From Rhododendron vialii (lineage: Eukaryota > Streptophyta > Magnoliopsida > Ericales > Ericaceae), in assembly GCF_030253575.1 (NCBI RefSeq), contig NC_080564.1:10584501-10648500 (forward strand): a stretch of 64,000 bases of DNA, in the 5' to 3' direction. The position numbers and the translations under genes were made by a program. A model generated the notes under the pieces. The model did no database searches, was not told where the DNA came from, and saw only the letters and a list, made by a program, of their open reading frames with translations. Of this stretch, positions 22,410-33,565 are shown one piece after another (positions within the stretch are counted from its first letter, which is position 1; each line of letters opens with the position of its first letter).

Positions 22410-23281
22410 CCGGCAAGGCTTGTGATTAACGGATCGGATTGTGGCACGAAAGCGAAACCAAGTGTGGTGCATGGTAAGAAACAGTGCACCTCGTTCTATT
22501 TTCTTTGATGTTTTGGTGTAGTAAAATGTAGAGAACAATTTTCAATCGTAAGGTTGAGCCTGTGTAGCTGGACAAAAATAACGACTTTAAATGCAAAGTT
22601 GATTTATAATTTGTAGTAACCGAAATCTTAAATTATTTAGCATTGTTGGAGTTAGGAGATTGAAAAACGGTCTCTTGGGCTCGGCTTTATTTTCAATTTA
22701 TCGAAGGTAAAATGTAGTTGGACTCAGTGTTCAAACATTTTAAGTTGGGGAAACAAATTTACGATGCCCGATAATTTCTTCAATTTCATGGGGAGACAAT
22801 TTATGTTTTGCTCATTATATATTTCCATCCGCTTAGATACTCTGAGCTTTGGCATGATTTATCTATAGTATAGTATTTGTCATTTTTATGTTATGGGGAG
22901 ATCAAGGTTCGAGTTTCGTTGTGGGCGCTTGGGTTCAGGGCTATGGATAGTCTTTGAAATTCACAGTAGACTAAACTACTTACTCTCCGCTAACTCAACA
23001 ATATTAGCAAAGAAAAAAAGGAAAAGTCTACAATACACAGCTCTTAAAAGGGTGTACCATATGCACCTATTTTATGATTTATTCATAACATTTTAGCGTG
23101 TTTCGTAACTTTTGTTATAGAATTTATAACTTTTCAGCAATACGATTCATAACATTTTCATTATGATTCATAACATTTTGGTGTATCTCGTAACTTTTTA
23201 GCAATACGATTCGTAACATTTTCTCTATAATTCATAACATTTTGAAAGGTGCATATGATACATCGATGTCAACCTAGTGAC
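22410..23281. other. HSFB1 downstream region
   Basis: Probable 3' UTR to about 22560, then AT-rich DNA. 22885-23000 has a SINE-like piece (AAGGTTCGAGTTTCG and TTCAGGGCTATGGATAG). 23085-23245 holds a short-period repeat of TTCATAACATTTT / TTCGTAACATTTT words. No gene. Confidence 0.5.
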
Positions 23282-23539
23282 TTTTTTTTTTTTTTTTGCA
23301 CTTCCGATAAAAAGCACCACGGGCATGGAAAACATCTCATGAGACGACCGATAAACCAACTACATCACAGAATCGATTGAGAAAATGAGAAAAAAAGAGA
23401 CGCAATCGAGAATATTGAAACAGAAACTACAAAAGCAACAAAAAACAATGAAAACTCCCACCATCCAACCCCGAATCACGACACCAAAACAACATAAAAA
23501 AAAAAAAACTAGAACTAAGCTACATGCATCTACGAGAAG

Positions 23540-24244
23540 TAGGGGTGAGCAAAATAACCATGAAACCATGAATCCAGTCCAAACCGAATAATTTGGTTTG
23601 GTTTTTTAATGATGTGGTTAGGTCTTGGTTTAAAAAAAATAAAAACCGTGTTGAATGGTTTGGTTTATGGATTTACGTTAATGGTTCTGGTTCCAAACCA
23701 ATCCGAACCGTGTGATAGACACACACGCATATAGTATATAATTTGTTTAGATATACTTAATAAACTTAATTTCCTTATCTAATACTCTATTCCACCACCC
23801 TATTCTTTTCTTTCACTTTCAATATTAATTTCCTAAACTTCTTATTCCTACAATTTCATTACGCTAAACATACATGGTTTGGGCTTAGTAAAGTGATTTC
23901 CTACTCTTTTATCTCGGTAACTTACTTTCTAATGTATTCTATTCTTATTTAGTTGATTGATGTTAGTGAGTTTTGATGATTTTAATATATTAATTTCAAT
24001 ATAACTTTTAGTTTAAGTTATCTATGCAATTTTAAGTACTTAAAATAGTTTATAGTAATGATATCTCAATTTTAAACGAACCGTGGTTTAAAACCGAAAC
24101 CAAACCGCCTTTGAATGGTTTGGATTGGTTTGGTTTTATGAATTTTATGGATTGATTTGGTTCTCTAAATTCATAATCCGTAAGTAGTGGTTTGGTTATT
24201 GGATTACTATAAAACCAGGCCAATCCGATCCATGCTCACCCCTA
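23540..24244. mobile_element. hAT MITE with GGTTTGG subterminal words
   Basis: Terminal repeats TAGGGGTGAGCA and TGCTCACCCCTA bound 705 bp, flanked by the exact 8-bp duplication ACGAGAAG (23532-23539 and 24245-24252), as expected for hAT. Subterminal zones are full of GGTTTGGTTT / AAACCAAACC words in both orientations. No transposase. Confidence 0.9.
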
Positions 24245-24852
24245 ACGAGAAGACCTGCAACCGATGCAGGCCCGGTTCTGGGCTAAGGTCCAAGAGGCGT
24301 GGGCCTTAAGCCCCAAAAAATTGTCAAAAAAATAGGGCCCCCACTTATTTATGAGACCTAGTATATATGTGTTAATTTATGGCCCAATTTTAAACCCAAT
24401 ACATTCTACAATTGAGGCCCAATGGCCCAGAAAAATGAACAAGGAACGGTTGGAAGTTCGGAACGCAAGAAAAAAACAAAAAGGAGCAACAACGAACAAA
24501 ACTAGGGCAGAAAAAAATTGAGAAGAAGACGAAGAACTAGAGGAACAAGATCAAAGAGTAAGAGAGACAAGAAGGAAATTAGAGATTCAACAGGTATTTT
24601 ATGATCGATTCTTTATTTGTTCTCTTTTCCCACATCGTATCTAGGGTTTTAGTTTGGGCCCTTAATGAGTGTACACGTTTTAAAATCATAAATTCATAAT
24701 ATTAGTTGTTAGTTCTTCAATCTGGACGTCTTATGTCTATATGAGTGTGGACTACATGTTTGATATCTTTATGTTTATTTCTTGATGGTATCATGTTTCA
24801 TGGCAAAATTGATAAGTTGAAATTTTTTGGGATTTGCAGATTTTAAGGAATC

Positions 24853-27643
24853 ATGCCTAAAATTAGAAAGTATATGTCTGGATTCGAAAAAAGAAAACGA
24901 AAGCGAAGAGTAGATGAATTGATTCAATCTCAAGCGGGGGCTCTCGATAGGTTTATAAGTAGTAATAAACAAGAAGAGAGTTCAAATTTGAATGAAGAAC
25001 AAGAAATATTGGCGAATGAAGAACAAGAAATATTGGTGAATGAAGAACAAGAAATTGTGGGGAATGAAGGACAAGAAAACTTGGGGAATGAAGGACAAGA
25101 AATTTTGGGGAATCAAGAACACAAGGAATCCAATGAGCGCGTAGACGAGAGTGGTCATGAAGGTGTGGATAATGATAGTCAACATGAAGACATGAGTTTT
25201 GAACGTGGGGTGAGAAATATTGATGATCCAAGTAATTGTGACAAAATTGATCAAAAATTCATTGACTTCATAGTAGAAAGAGGTCCTTTAAAGAGAGATA
25301 AAGTTAATTTTCCTATGGATAATGCGGGTAGGCGTTTCTCGTGTTTTTATTATGTTCGCCGTTTGTCAAATGGAGAAAAGCAAGATAGGAGATGGCTTGT
25401 ATATTCAAAAGGAAAAAAAACTGAAATAGTCCCTGTAGTTAAGTATTTGTGTCAATTTGGTCCCTGTAGTTGTAATTAGCTCGATTTACACTCTGTACTT
25501 TTCATTTTGTTTCAATTTGGTCAAATTACTAACTTACGTTAGTCCGCCGTTAGTCCTTTAAACAACAAAATCATATGGCCCCTTTTTTTGGGGTTAAAAT
25601 AGACTAGTTCGGCTAAATAAGCCAACTGGCTTATTTTTATCCTTATTGAAATTTTTTTCGTATTTGTTAGTTTTTCGTCAATTTTTTTGGGGTTATTGCA
25701 TCGACATGACGAGAGAAATCTAAAAAGTAAAAAATTATGATCGAAATCCAATTTTTTTTTAATAGAGACCAAAAAATTGGCTTATTGACTTATTTTTGTC
25801 GTTATTCAAAAAAATTAGGTTTCGGTCATAATTTTTTACTTTTTAGACTCCTCTCGTTATGACGATGCAATAATTTCCAAAAAAAATGACGAAAAATTAA
25901 CAAATACGAAAAAAAATTGAATAAGGACAAAAAAAATAAACCAGTTGACTTATTTAATTAGCTGAATAAGGTTACTCATTCCCCTCTTGCCCTAATATAT
26001 CTCTGAACCAAAACACAGCTCATTCTTCCATTCTCCATTGATAAGGAGGCACTTGGGAAGAAATTTAGTTATAATTTTCTACAAAAAGTTGCCATCGAAT
26101 TCAGCATTTTCATGATCAGCCATGAGGCATCATAACCACTGATATTGTCTACATGTTCAACTTGTGGACAAATACTGAGATGCCTTTTTTTTTTTACATA
26201 GTACTGAAAATGCACATAGAACCATGTTCAAAAGTCACAACATGATATAGATCCAAAAGCCACAACATGATAAATAATCATGTCCAAAAGTCAAAATATT
26301 ATATAAACTCAGTTCCAAATTTACCATGTCATAACCTAATACATAGACATAACAAACCATCCAACTAGGTTACAATAAACCTAACTTAACAGCCCAAGTG
26401 GTTATAAAAAATAGTGCCTTGTCATTCCATTCATTTTCCTACACTTGGCCCATGTACAGATGTACTGATTCCTGACTAGGAATGTTGAAAAATAAACCTA
26501 AGCCAATTTTTTCGTCTTTATTAAAAAAATTGTATTTCGATAATAATTTTTTACTTTTTAGATTCTTTTCGTCATGACGATGCAAGAAACCCCCCAAAAA
26601 ATTGACAAAAAACTAACAAATACGAAAAAAAATTTGAATAAGGACAAAAAATAAGGAAGTTGGCTTATTTAGTTGAACGGGTCTGTTTTAACCCCAAAAA
26701 AGGGGCCCATATGATTTTGCAATTTAAAGGACTAACGGTGGACTAACGGAAGTTAGTAATTGGACCGAATTGAAACAAAATGGAAAGTACAGAGTGTAAA
26801 TCGAGCCAATTATAACTACAGGGACCAAATTGACACGAACACTTAACTACAAGGACTATTACAGTTTTTTTCCCATATTCAAATGCTTCGAACAAAGTAT
26901 TTTGCTTTTGTTGTAAGTTGTTTAAGCAAGATGAAAACAAGACTATGTTGGCTACTAGTGGGTTAAATGATTGGCATAATCTTGCCCAAAGGCTCAAGAG
27001 TCATGAAGCTAGTAATGAGCATATTTTTGGCATGAGCAAATGGATCGAATCAGAGATAAGATTGCGATTGAACGAAACAATTGACAAAAGTGTGGAAGAT
27101 CAAATCAAGAAAGAGAAAGTACATTGGAAAGGGGTACTAGAAAGGTAATTGAGGCTGTGAAAACACTTGCTAAAAATAACTTGGGGTTTTTTGTTTGATG
27201 TGAAGAAGTTAAATTCTATGACTGGTCAATGTTTGATGGCACATTGTGTGAAGCTAGAAGATGTTCTGAAGCATGAAGGGACTTCCGATATCGATGGAAA
27301 AGATTTGTTTTCAGAATTACAAGTCTTGAAAGACTGTTTACCGCGAGAGACAACAAAACCAGTTGAAGTGCTTAATTTTTTGAAACAGATGGAGGGCTGT
27401 ATTCCAAATGCATGGATTGCTTACAGAATCCTATTGACTATACCCGTTACTGTTGCGTCCGGAGAGAGAAGCTTTTCAAGGTTGAAGTTGATCAAGTCTT
27501 ATCTTCGCTCAACTATGTCACAAGAAAGGTTAAATGGACTGGCCATCCTATCCATCGAGAGTGAAATGGCAGAGGAGATTGATTGTGAGGGCATAATTAG
27601 TACTTTTGCTGCTAAAACCGCAAGACGAGTGATGTTTAAGTAA
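24853..27643 (+). pseudogene. hAT-derived transposase with TTF zinc finger, broken
   Basis: The first part (24853-25409) begins MPKIRKYMSGFEKRKRKRR, has an acidic repeat of NEEQEIL-type units (about residues 50-90), and enters a TTF-type zinc finger (NFPMDNAGRRFSCFYYVRRL, QDRRWLVYS). The finger resumes after the MULE with NASNKVFCFCCKLF at 26876 onward, so the insertion lies inside it. The frame ends at 27148 (VHWKGVLER then stop); an adjacent frame carries on briefly (VIEAVKTLAKNNLG). The last ORF, ending 27643, has the hAT C-terminal dimerisation region (AYRILLTIPVTVASGERSFS, LIKSYLRSTMSQERLNGLAI). Most of the catalytic middle is missing. An AG at 24837-24838 before the ATG suggests a 5' intron. 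Confidence 0.85.
25410..26874. mobile_element. Non-autonomous MULE, copy 2, nested in hAT
   Basis: Second copy of the 13394-14827 element, colinear over its whole length. Flanked by the exact 9-bp duplication ATATTCAAA (25401-25409 and 26875-26883). Starts AGGAAAAAAAACTGAAATAG and ends CTATTACAGTTTTTTTCCC. Its insertion into the transposase gene post-dates the hAT copy. Confidence 0.92.
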
Positions 27644-28302
27644 AGATAATGATGCTTTTGAAATAGTGTGGTATATTGTATTTTTTGTTGGGTTTTCTTT
27701 CTTGAATACATGAATTTGGTTTTGAAATTAAAGTTCATGTATCGACTCTTTATCTGATTTTCGTTTACAATTATTAAGGGCCTCACTTTCGAAGATCGTC
27801 TTAGGCCTCCAAAATCTCAAAGCCGACCCTGAACCGATGTTAACCCCATCGGCAATAGGGCAACCTCAGCCAACAGTCAAAAAACAGCATCAATGAATAG
27901 CGCTGCCGCATCGAGCGAGCCACTTGATTGGTACCACCTGACCCTACAACAAAAGTTCAAAACAAACCCCAAAAGAAAACACCAGACATTCTAGCACATG
28001 CCGAACCTAAGATAGCCGATTGGACCGGACGGGGAAAGCGAGAACGAAGAGGGGGAACCGAAATCGATTGAAGAAGGAGCATGAAAAGAGGAAGAACAAA
28101 GAGTGTTTCGATCAGACGAGGAGGGGGAAGCCAGAAAATGGGGTGCCGAGCGGAACAAAAGGACAACCAATCAGACTGAGGAAGGGGAGACTGGAGGGGG
28201 AGCCGATTGGCTGTTGCTCAACGGGAAGGGGCGATCGGAGATGGGGAGGTGAGCATGGGAAGAAGGGGCCAATCGGTGGGTTTTTTTTCTTCATTTTCAT
28301 CA

Positions 28303-28425
28303 CTCCTTTTTTTTGTTTTGTAGTGATGTAAAATTACCAAACTACCCTCCATACATTTTGCTCTTCACACATGAAAAGGGTAATTTTTTAATTTCACATC
28401 ACTACAAAACAAAAAATAAAGTGTA
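28303..28425. repeat. Small foldback
   Basis: TTTTGTTTTGTAGTGATGT near 28310 is mirrored by ACATCACTACAAAACAAAAA near 28401, with GGTAATTTT words between. About 120 bp, no ORF. Confidence 0.75.
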
Positions 28426-29627
28426 TTTAGACAAAATGGGAGTGTGGAAATCAATTTCTTACAGAGTATTATTTGGTTTTAGGATATGAGCAGTAAAAGT
28501 TCATGTCCTAATAACCCTCCCTACCTATGACGAATCTTAATTTCGTCCCCGCTTTCACTCTCTTAGATTCGATGCTTCTCCTTTCTTTATAAAAGGAAGA
28601 AGCTATCAGTAATGAATTCTCAGATTTGTGTAAATTTCTCCTGTGTATCATTTGATCATCTTTCTTCTTTGTGATTGTACTCTCTTAGTGATTTCATTTG
28701 TATAAAGTGTGTTGGATTGTACTCTCTCAGTGATTTCATTTGTACAAAGTGTGTCGGAATTGATGGGAAAATATATGTAAAAATGCTAAGAAATTGTTAA
28801 AAAAAAAAACTTAATCCTTTAATTGTAGGCTATGTATAGGAGCAATATTCTCTTTTAGTTCGAGCCTCTTCTTGGAGCCTAGTTCCTCTGTAGTAGCTGT
28901 TCTCTTAGAGGTGGGTATTGCGTTCAATTCTCTAGGTTAGATTGGAGTATTAGAATCTTGGTCTTCATATCTCATCTCTGACGGGTGTGGTGATTGGTTT
29001 TTGGCTGAGGGCGGGTTCTTTCTGGCGAGCCTTGGGAATTGGGTCGAGGGAGTAGTAGATTGGTTGGATTAGGCATAGTGTTCAGGGTTGGGCTCCCTGT
29101 CGGATGCCGTCATCCCTGGATCGAGCCTTTTATCTGTACCTAGTTTCTCTGTAGTAGCTGTTCAACCTCCCTTCAATGCTGCGTTGCTATGTTGCTGCAA
29201 TTCCTCTGTGATGGTTCATTAGATGGTCGTTATTCGATCGCGACTACTTTATTTTATAGCCTAGACTGGCGGGTTATGCCAAGCAGTACTTAGCTTTTAT
29301 GTCATCATTACTTTTTGTATCATACCCCGTTGTGCTTCCTCCTGATGGATAGTACAATGAAGTATGATAACAAATCACATTGCACTTTGTTATTTACTTT
29401 ACTCTCCATGCGGGTTGTGCATGGTTATCGCACTTTTTTCACTTTTTTTTTCCTTTTATTTTCCTCCTATGGTATGCCCTATGCCCCTTGTAGGCTGTAC
29501 ATTTGGTTAACCTTTTTTAATTTCAAGCTAATTTACCCAAAAAAAATATTCTCTTTTAATCCTCATTGCTCCTTGTTTGGAAGGGAGCTTTTCTTTTTTT
29601 TTTTTTATCCGCAATTTGGAAGGGAGC
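28426..29627. other. Intergenic DNA with short duplications
   Basis: 28677-28760 holds a direct duplication of about 45 bp (GATTGTACTCTCTYAGTGAT and following). TATAAAAGGAAGAAG at 28589 resembles an LTR promoter but no boundaries were found. 28850-29560 reads like a GT-rich non-LTR retroposon 3' region ending near TTTACCCAAAAAAAATAT; no protein motif was seen. Confidence 0.35.
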
Positions 29628-30001
29628 TTAGAGCAACTTTATCAGCTTAGCCAAACAACAAAACTGAGCTAGTTTACCTATGGAAAGGGACAAAATCATG
29701 CAGCAGCTGAGGTAAAAGGAGATGTAAAATACATCCATAAACAGTTGTTAGTCATCTTTACCGATTCACTATTCATCCGGTAACCATTTTTTTATTCATT
29801 TTCTTCCCTCTTTCCAACAGTACACAGTCACACACTGTGAACATAGTACATAGTCATTCATGTACAATAATAATATTTTATTAAAAAATAGGTTAAATAG
29901 ATAGTATTGGTGTAGTGTTGAAAGAAAAATGAGTAAGTAAAATAAAAAATATATACTGTTCATTAGTTTTTTTTACCTAATAACCGGTGTTCTTGCTCTT
30001 A
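29628..30001. mobile_element. AGAGCAA-type MITE just upstream of RCCR
   Basis: Starts TTAGAGCAACTTTATCAG and ends GTTCTTGCTCTTA, short imperfect inverted ends. The right end is 69 bp from the RCCR ATG, so the element lies in or next to the leader/core promoter. Superfamily uncertain. Confidence 0.5.
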
Positions 30002-30070
30002 TCTCTCTATTTTCTCCTCTTACATCTCCACTAGAAATATCAAAAGCAAGAAGAAGAGCGATCATCCACT

Positions 30071-30435
30071 ATGGCTGTGATCTCGGCCCACTCCCTACAC
30101 TCCCCTTTCTCAACTTCCCCACTTCTTCTTCGCTCTCCTTTCCCTTCTTCCCCTCCTCGTTCGAAACTGGCTCCAATTTCCTGCTCTCCGTCATCATCAT
30201 CTCCGTCGCCTCTTATGGCCCCACAATCCGAAGACGGACGCAAGAGATTCATGGAATTCCCTTACGTATCGGCCCCGCACAGGGATCTGATGGTGGATCT
30301 TTTTTCCGCGATGGAGTCTCGCCTTGGCTCCTACCTCCTCCCCTGTACCCTCCCACCGGACGTCCAGTACTACCACAACCAGGGTAGCACTGCCCTTGCC
30401 TCTCTCCACATCAGATCCGGCCTTAAACCATCCCC

Positions 30436-30485
<50 letters not shown>

Positions 30486-33400
30486 GTGTGTGTGTGTGTG
30501 TGTGGTATATCATCTTTCTGTTTCAATAATTTTACACAGTGAATTCAGGGAATTCTGTGAGGTAGTCAACAATAAACTTGAATTTTATCAACTTCATCAC
30601 GGAAATCATGAACGAATATGGACTCTAATATGTTGAAAATAGGATACTCAGTGTAGAAAAAATCGTATTTTGATGACAAATGTCAAATACATAAATGTGG
30701 TGCTCAGCCTAATTTCGAAAATTGTGAGTAGTTGTATAAATATTCAGTTATCTATGCGATGAACTTTCAACGCACGTAACCAAACGTTGATATCCCATTT
30801 TAGAATGTTGGTATGTCCCGTAAGTGAAAAAGAAGGTTGTTTCCTTCTCTATTATTAGTGAGGGAATTAGACATTCAAGTGTGATGAATTAGACAAATGG
30901 AGTGATAAGAGCGTCTCTAAGGGAGGTGGCAAATTTGTGTACCAAATTTAGCTTTGGTGATAAATTTGACTAGTTGAAGAGCAATTTACAATGAGTGCAC
31001 TCCAAGAGACTCTTCAAAACTTTTAAGTTTCTCATTACTCCATTAGCTTTAGGGGATCCACTTCATCGAAGGAATTCATTAATTTTCCAACCATAAATAC
31101 TATATTTGATGATGTGGCAATATAGTATAAGTGAAGAGCCACTCAGAGTAAGTGCACTCCTAAAGACTCTTCAAACTTTATTTGTTAATTCACCTATTAT
31201 AAATTCCACATTTGATGATGTGACAATTTGAAGAGTCATTTCTCACTCTTCAAGAGCTACACCAAAATGGTGTAGCAAGTTTACTACTTTCCTTGGAGTG
31301 CCTTTTGTTGTCATAGCTTTTCAAATATAGTTTGGTTTTGGTTTTGCTACCCTCCTTGAAGACCCGCTAATGGGAGAGGAATGTAATGAGCTTCAAAACA
31401 ATTGTATGCTCGGAAGGACTATAGAATTATTCATAAAGGACTATATGTGAGTTGGATTGAAGTTAATGTGGGTATTTGGATTTTGGAGTAATGAAGTTGA
31501 CTTTAGATATAGATTACTTTTATTTTTGTGTTTGTGTTTGAAATTTTCAATAATACGACATTTGATGGTTCATTGCTCTTTTAGGGTAGTCAATACATAA
31601 ATTTTAAACCAAAAATTTAATTCTTAGATAGTTGTCTTCTAGTGCTATTTTGCATTTGAGGGTGTTCAAGTGGACAATCAGAGCCGCCTCTGATTGTACA
31701 TGCAAATGGTCTTCCTCTCTTTGGGCATATGGCCTGCACAGACTGATCTTGCAATTAGAAACATATGTGGTTTAAAGTAGAGCCAAGAGAAGCTAGCAGG
31801 TCCCTAGAGTTCAAGCATATCCTACACCAAGCATGTAGTTCGCTTTACCAAAGGTAAGAGTTATGGATGAATTGTGGAATTGGTAAAAGAAATTAGCTTT
31901 ACAAAAATTACAGTAATTTTTGTAACACTCGCATGGTTGGTTGCATGGTGTTTCAAGTGCTTTAAGTTGTTAGGTATTAGAATTATATATAGGTAGAAAT
32001 CAATATCTTTTTACCCGTCACCTGATATTTTGTGACTAGAAAATCTCCCATGTTTCACATATCCTCATTTCAATTTCTTAGTCATAGACAACAAAGAAGC
32101 GTCGGACACGTTGCTGAAAGAGTGCCGGATATGTGTCCGGATGATTTTTATTTTCTAATAATGGACACGGGAAAATGAGTATGGACACTTGTCCAAGAGT
32201 GTCCAAGGAATTTTGACACGCCGTCTTCTTTTAGGTGTCCTTGCTTCTTAGTTGTGTAGGCTGAACCAAATGGCGATAGATTTAACTTTATCAGGCTACC
32301 ATTAAGTTGGATTTTCTATGTAAGTGGATTGATTTACTGGAGGCTCTTATAATACATAACATGAGTCTGTAGTCATTTCAGGAGGTTGCTATCTAGACTT
32401 CCACACAGGCACACACACGAAATGTTGGTTAACCCGCAGTAATGCCACATTTCAGTGTCGGAAACAATTCTGTGGTACCAAGTAGTGACAAGGACCGGCT
32501 AACAGCTTGTTTTGCAGTACAGTAGTATAGCAAGCAATGCGCAAAGTGTAAATAGGAGGTTGTCTAATTAAGAAAGAAAAATCCTCTGTTCTTTGGGGCT
32601 GACTTGCATTGAGGTATGAGCTCAGTTTTACAGCCTTTTGGATGGTGTGAAACGGTATGAAAAGAAAACAAAGAGAAGTCTTATCACTTGTTTGGATGAA
32701 ATAAAGGAGGGGAGAATAAAGAGATTGTGAGTTTTTACTGTTGCATTTTCATTCTGCAAAATCTCACCAAAGGGGTTCCTTCATTTGGTGAGATACCCTA
32801 ATCCGTTTTTGTCATCTCCTATTCTCACCGTCCAAAGGGGCTCTTATGATTGTTGTGGTCAGACATTGAATGTGGCTCTTCCTGTGGGTGCTCTGTTATG
32901 TTTGAAAGATATGGTCAACGTTGTTCTATGCTCTAAAAAGTTTCTGTGTGTACCAGATTGATTTCATATTGGGAAGTTGGCTGCATTGCAAGCTACCATC
33001 TGGAGCACTGAACATAACAAGCCTCTCAGCTTATCTGTCCCCTTCAACGGACGCACCAAACTTCTTAATGGAACTTATTCAGAGCAGCCCAACATCTTTA
33101 GTCTTAATACTCGACTTGCCACCACGAAAGGATCTCGTCCTCCATCCAGAGTATCTTCAGACCTTTTATGAAGACACCCAGATAGACGAATACCGAAAAA
33201 TACTGGAGAAAATCCCTGAAGTACGTCCTTACTCCTCATCGTCGCTGTACATACGCTGTGCTGTGTCTCCTACTGCGATTTTGGTATGTATAGAAACAGA
33301 ACCTGGAAGAACGGAACGGATGGAAGAGATAGTCAGAGATCATGTGAGTGCGATTGCTAAGGAAGTGTTGGGCATATGGTTGGATCGGTGTGCTTGCGGA

Positions 33401-33565
33401 GGGAGAGAGATGGGAGAGACTGACCGTGCTCATTTGGCAAAGAGGGATCGGGTGTTCAAAAGCAAGACTATTGAGATTGATTTGGGCTCAAGCTTGCCGA
33501 GGTTGTTTGGGCAAGAAGTTGCAACCCGTGTTCTTGGAGCCATGCGAGAGGTATTTAGCATTTGA
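30071..33565 (+). CDS. RCCR: Red chlorophyll catabolite reductase, two exons
   Basis: Exons 30071-30436 and 32957-33565 join in phase 0 to 324 residues, close to the roughly 320 of Arabidopsis ACD2. The first 48 residues are Ser/Pro-rich with few acidic residues, a plausible plastid transit peptide. The mature part has FMEFPYVSAPHRDLMVDLFS, YYHNQGSTALASLHIRSG, IDFILGSWLHCKLPSG, ALNITSLSAYLSPSTDAPNF, LDLPPRKDLVLHPEYLQTFY and the ending LFGQEVATRVLGAMREVFSI, all typical of RCCR. The enzyme reduces red chlorophyll catabolite, with ferredoxin, to primary fluorescent catabolite in senescing chloroplasts and limits light-induced cell death. The donor site GTAC sits directly before a 43-bp CT microsatellite. 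The 2.5-kb intron holds duplicated AT-rich sequence. It follows HSFB1 and precedes centrin, an order I recall from Arabidopsis. Confidence 0.95.
30439..30502. repeat. (CT)n then (GT)n microsatellite at RCCR intron start
   Basis: About 21 CT units followed after TATG by about nine GT units, beginning 2 bp after the splice donor dinucleotide. Confidence 0.95.
30905..31330. repeat. MITE-like sequence in RCCR intron
   Basis: Begins AAGAGCGTCTCTAAGGGAGG, a variant of the AGAGCATCTCC starts common in plant MITEs, and ends near CCTTGGAGTGCC. Two internal direct copies of GTGCACTCC...AGACTCTTCAAA lie at about 30996 and 31151. Boundaries approximate. The rest of the intron shows nothing I recognise. 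Confidence 0.45.

Larger units (their letters stand above)
24267..27831 (+). mobile_element. hAT transposon with internal deletion, split by a MULE
   Basis: Ends CAGGCCCGGTTCTGGGC and (reverse complement of right end) CAGGGTCGGCTTTGAG are imperfect hAT terminal repeats. An exact 8-bp duplication AACCGATG flanks the element (24259-24266 and 27832-27839). It is 3565 bp, of which 1465 bp are a nested MULE (25410-26874). The insertion site is 14 bp to the right of the hAT MITE at 23540-24244, inside the same older sequence. Confidence 0.92.
23282..28300 (-). other. Possible antisense retroposon carrying both hAT elements
   Basis: A T-run at 23283-23298 starts a block (23300-23530) that resumes unchanged in style after the hAT insertions, at 27840-28280 (CACCGATGTTAACCCC side). 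Read on the minus strand this would be an element or transcript copy ending in poly(A). I see no reverse transcriptase and no flanking duplication, so the call is tentative. Confidence 0.3.

Noticed and set aside
22157-22538. Long minus-strand ORFs over HSFB1 exon 2
   Set aside because: Antisense shadows of the HSFB1 coding exon.
24953-25254. Minus-strand ORFs rich in FLVLHSP-like repeats
   Set aside because: Antisense of the NEEQEIL repeat in the hAT transposase.
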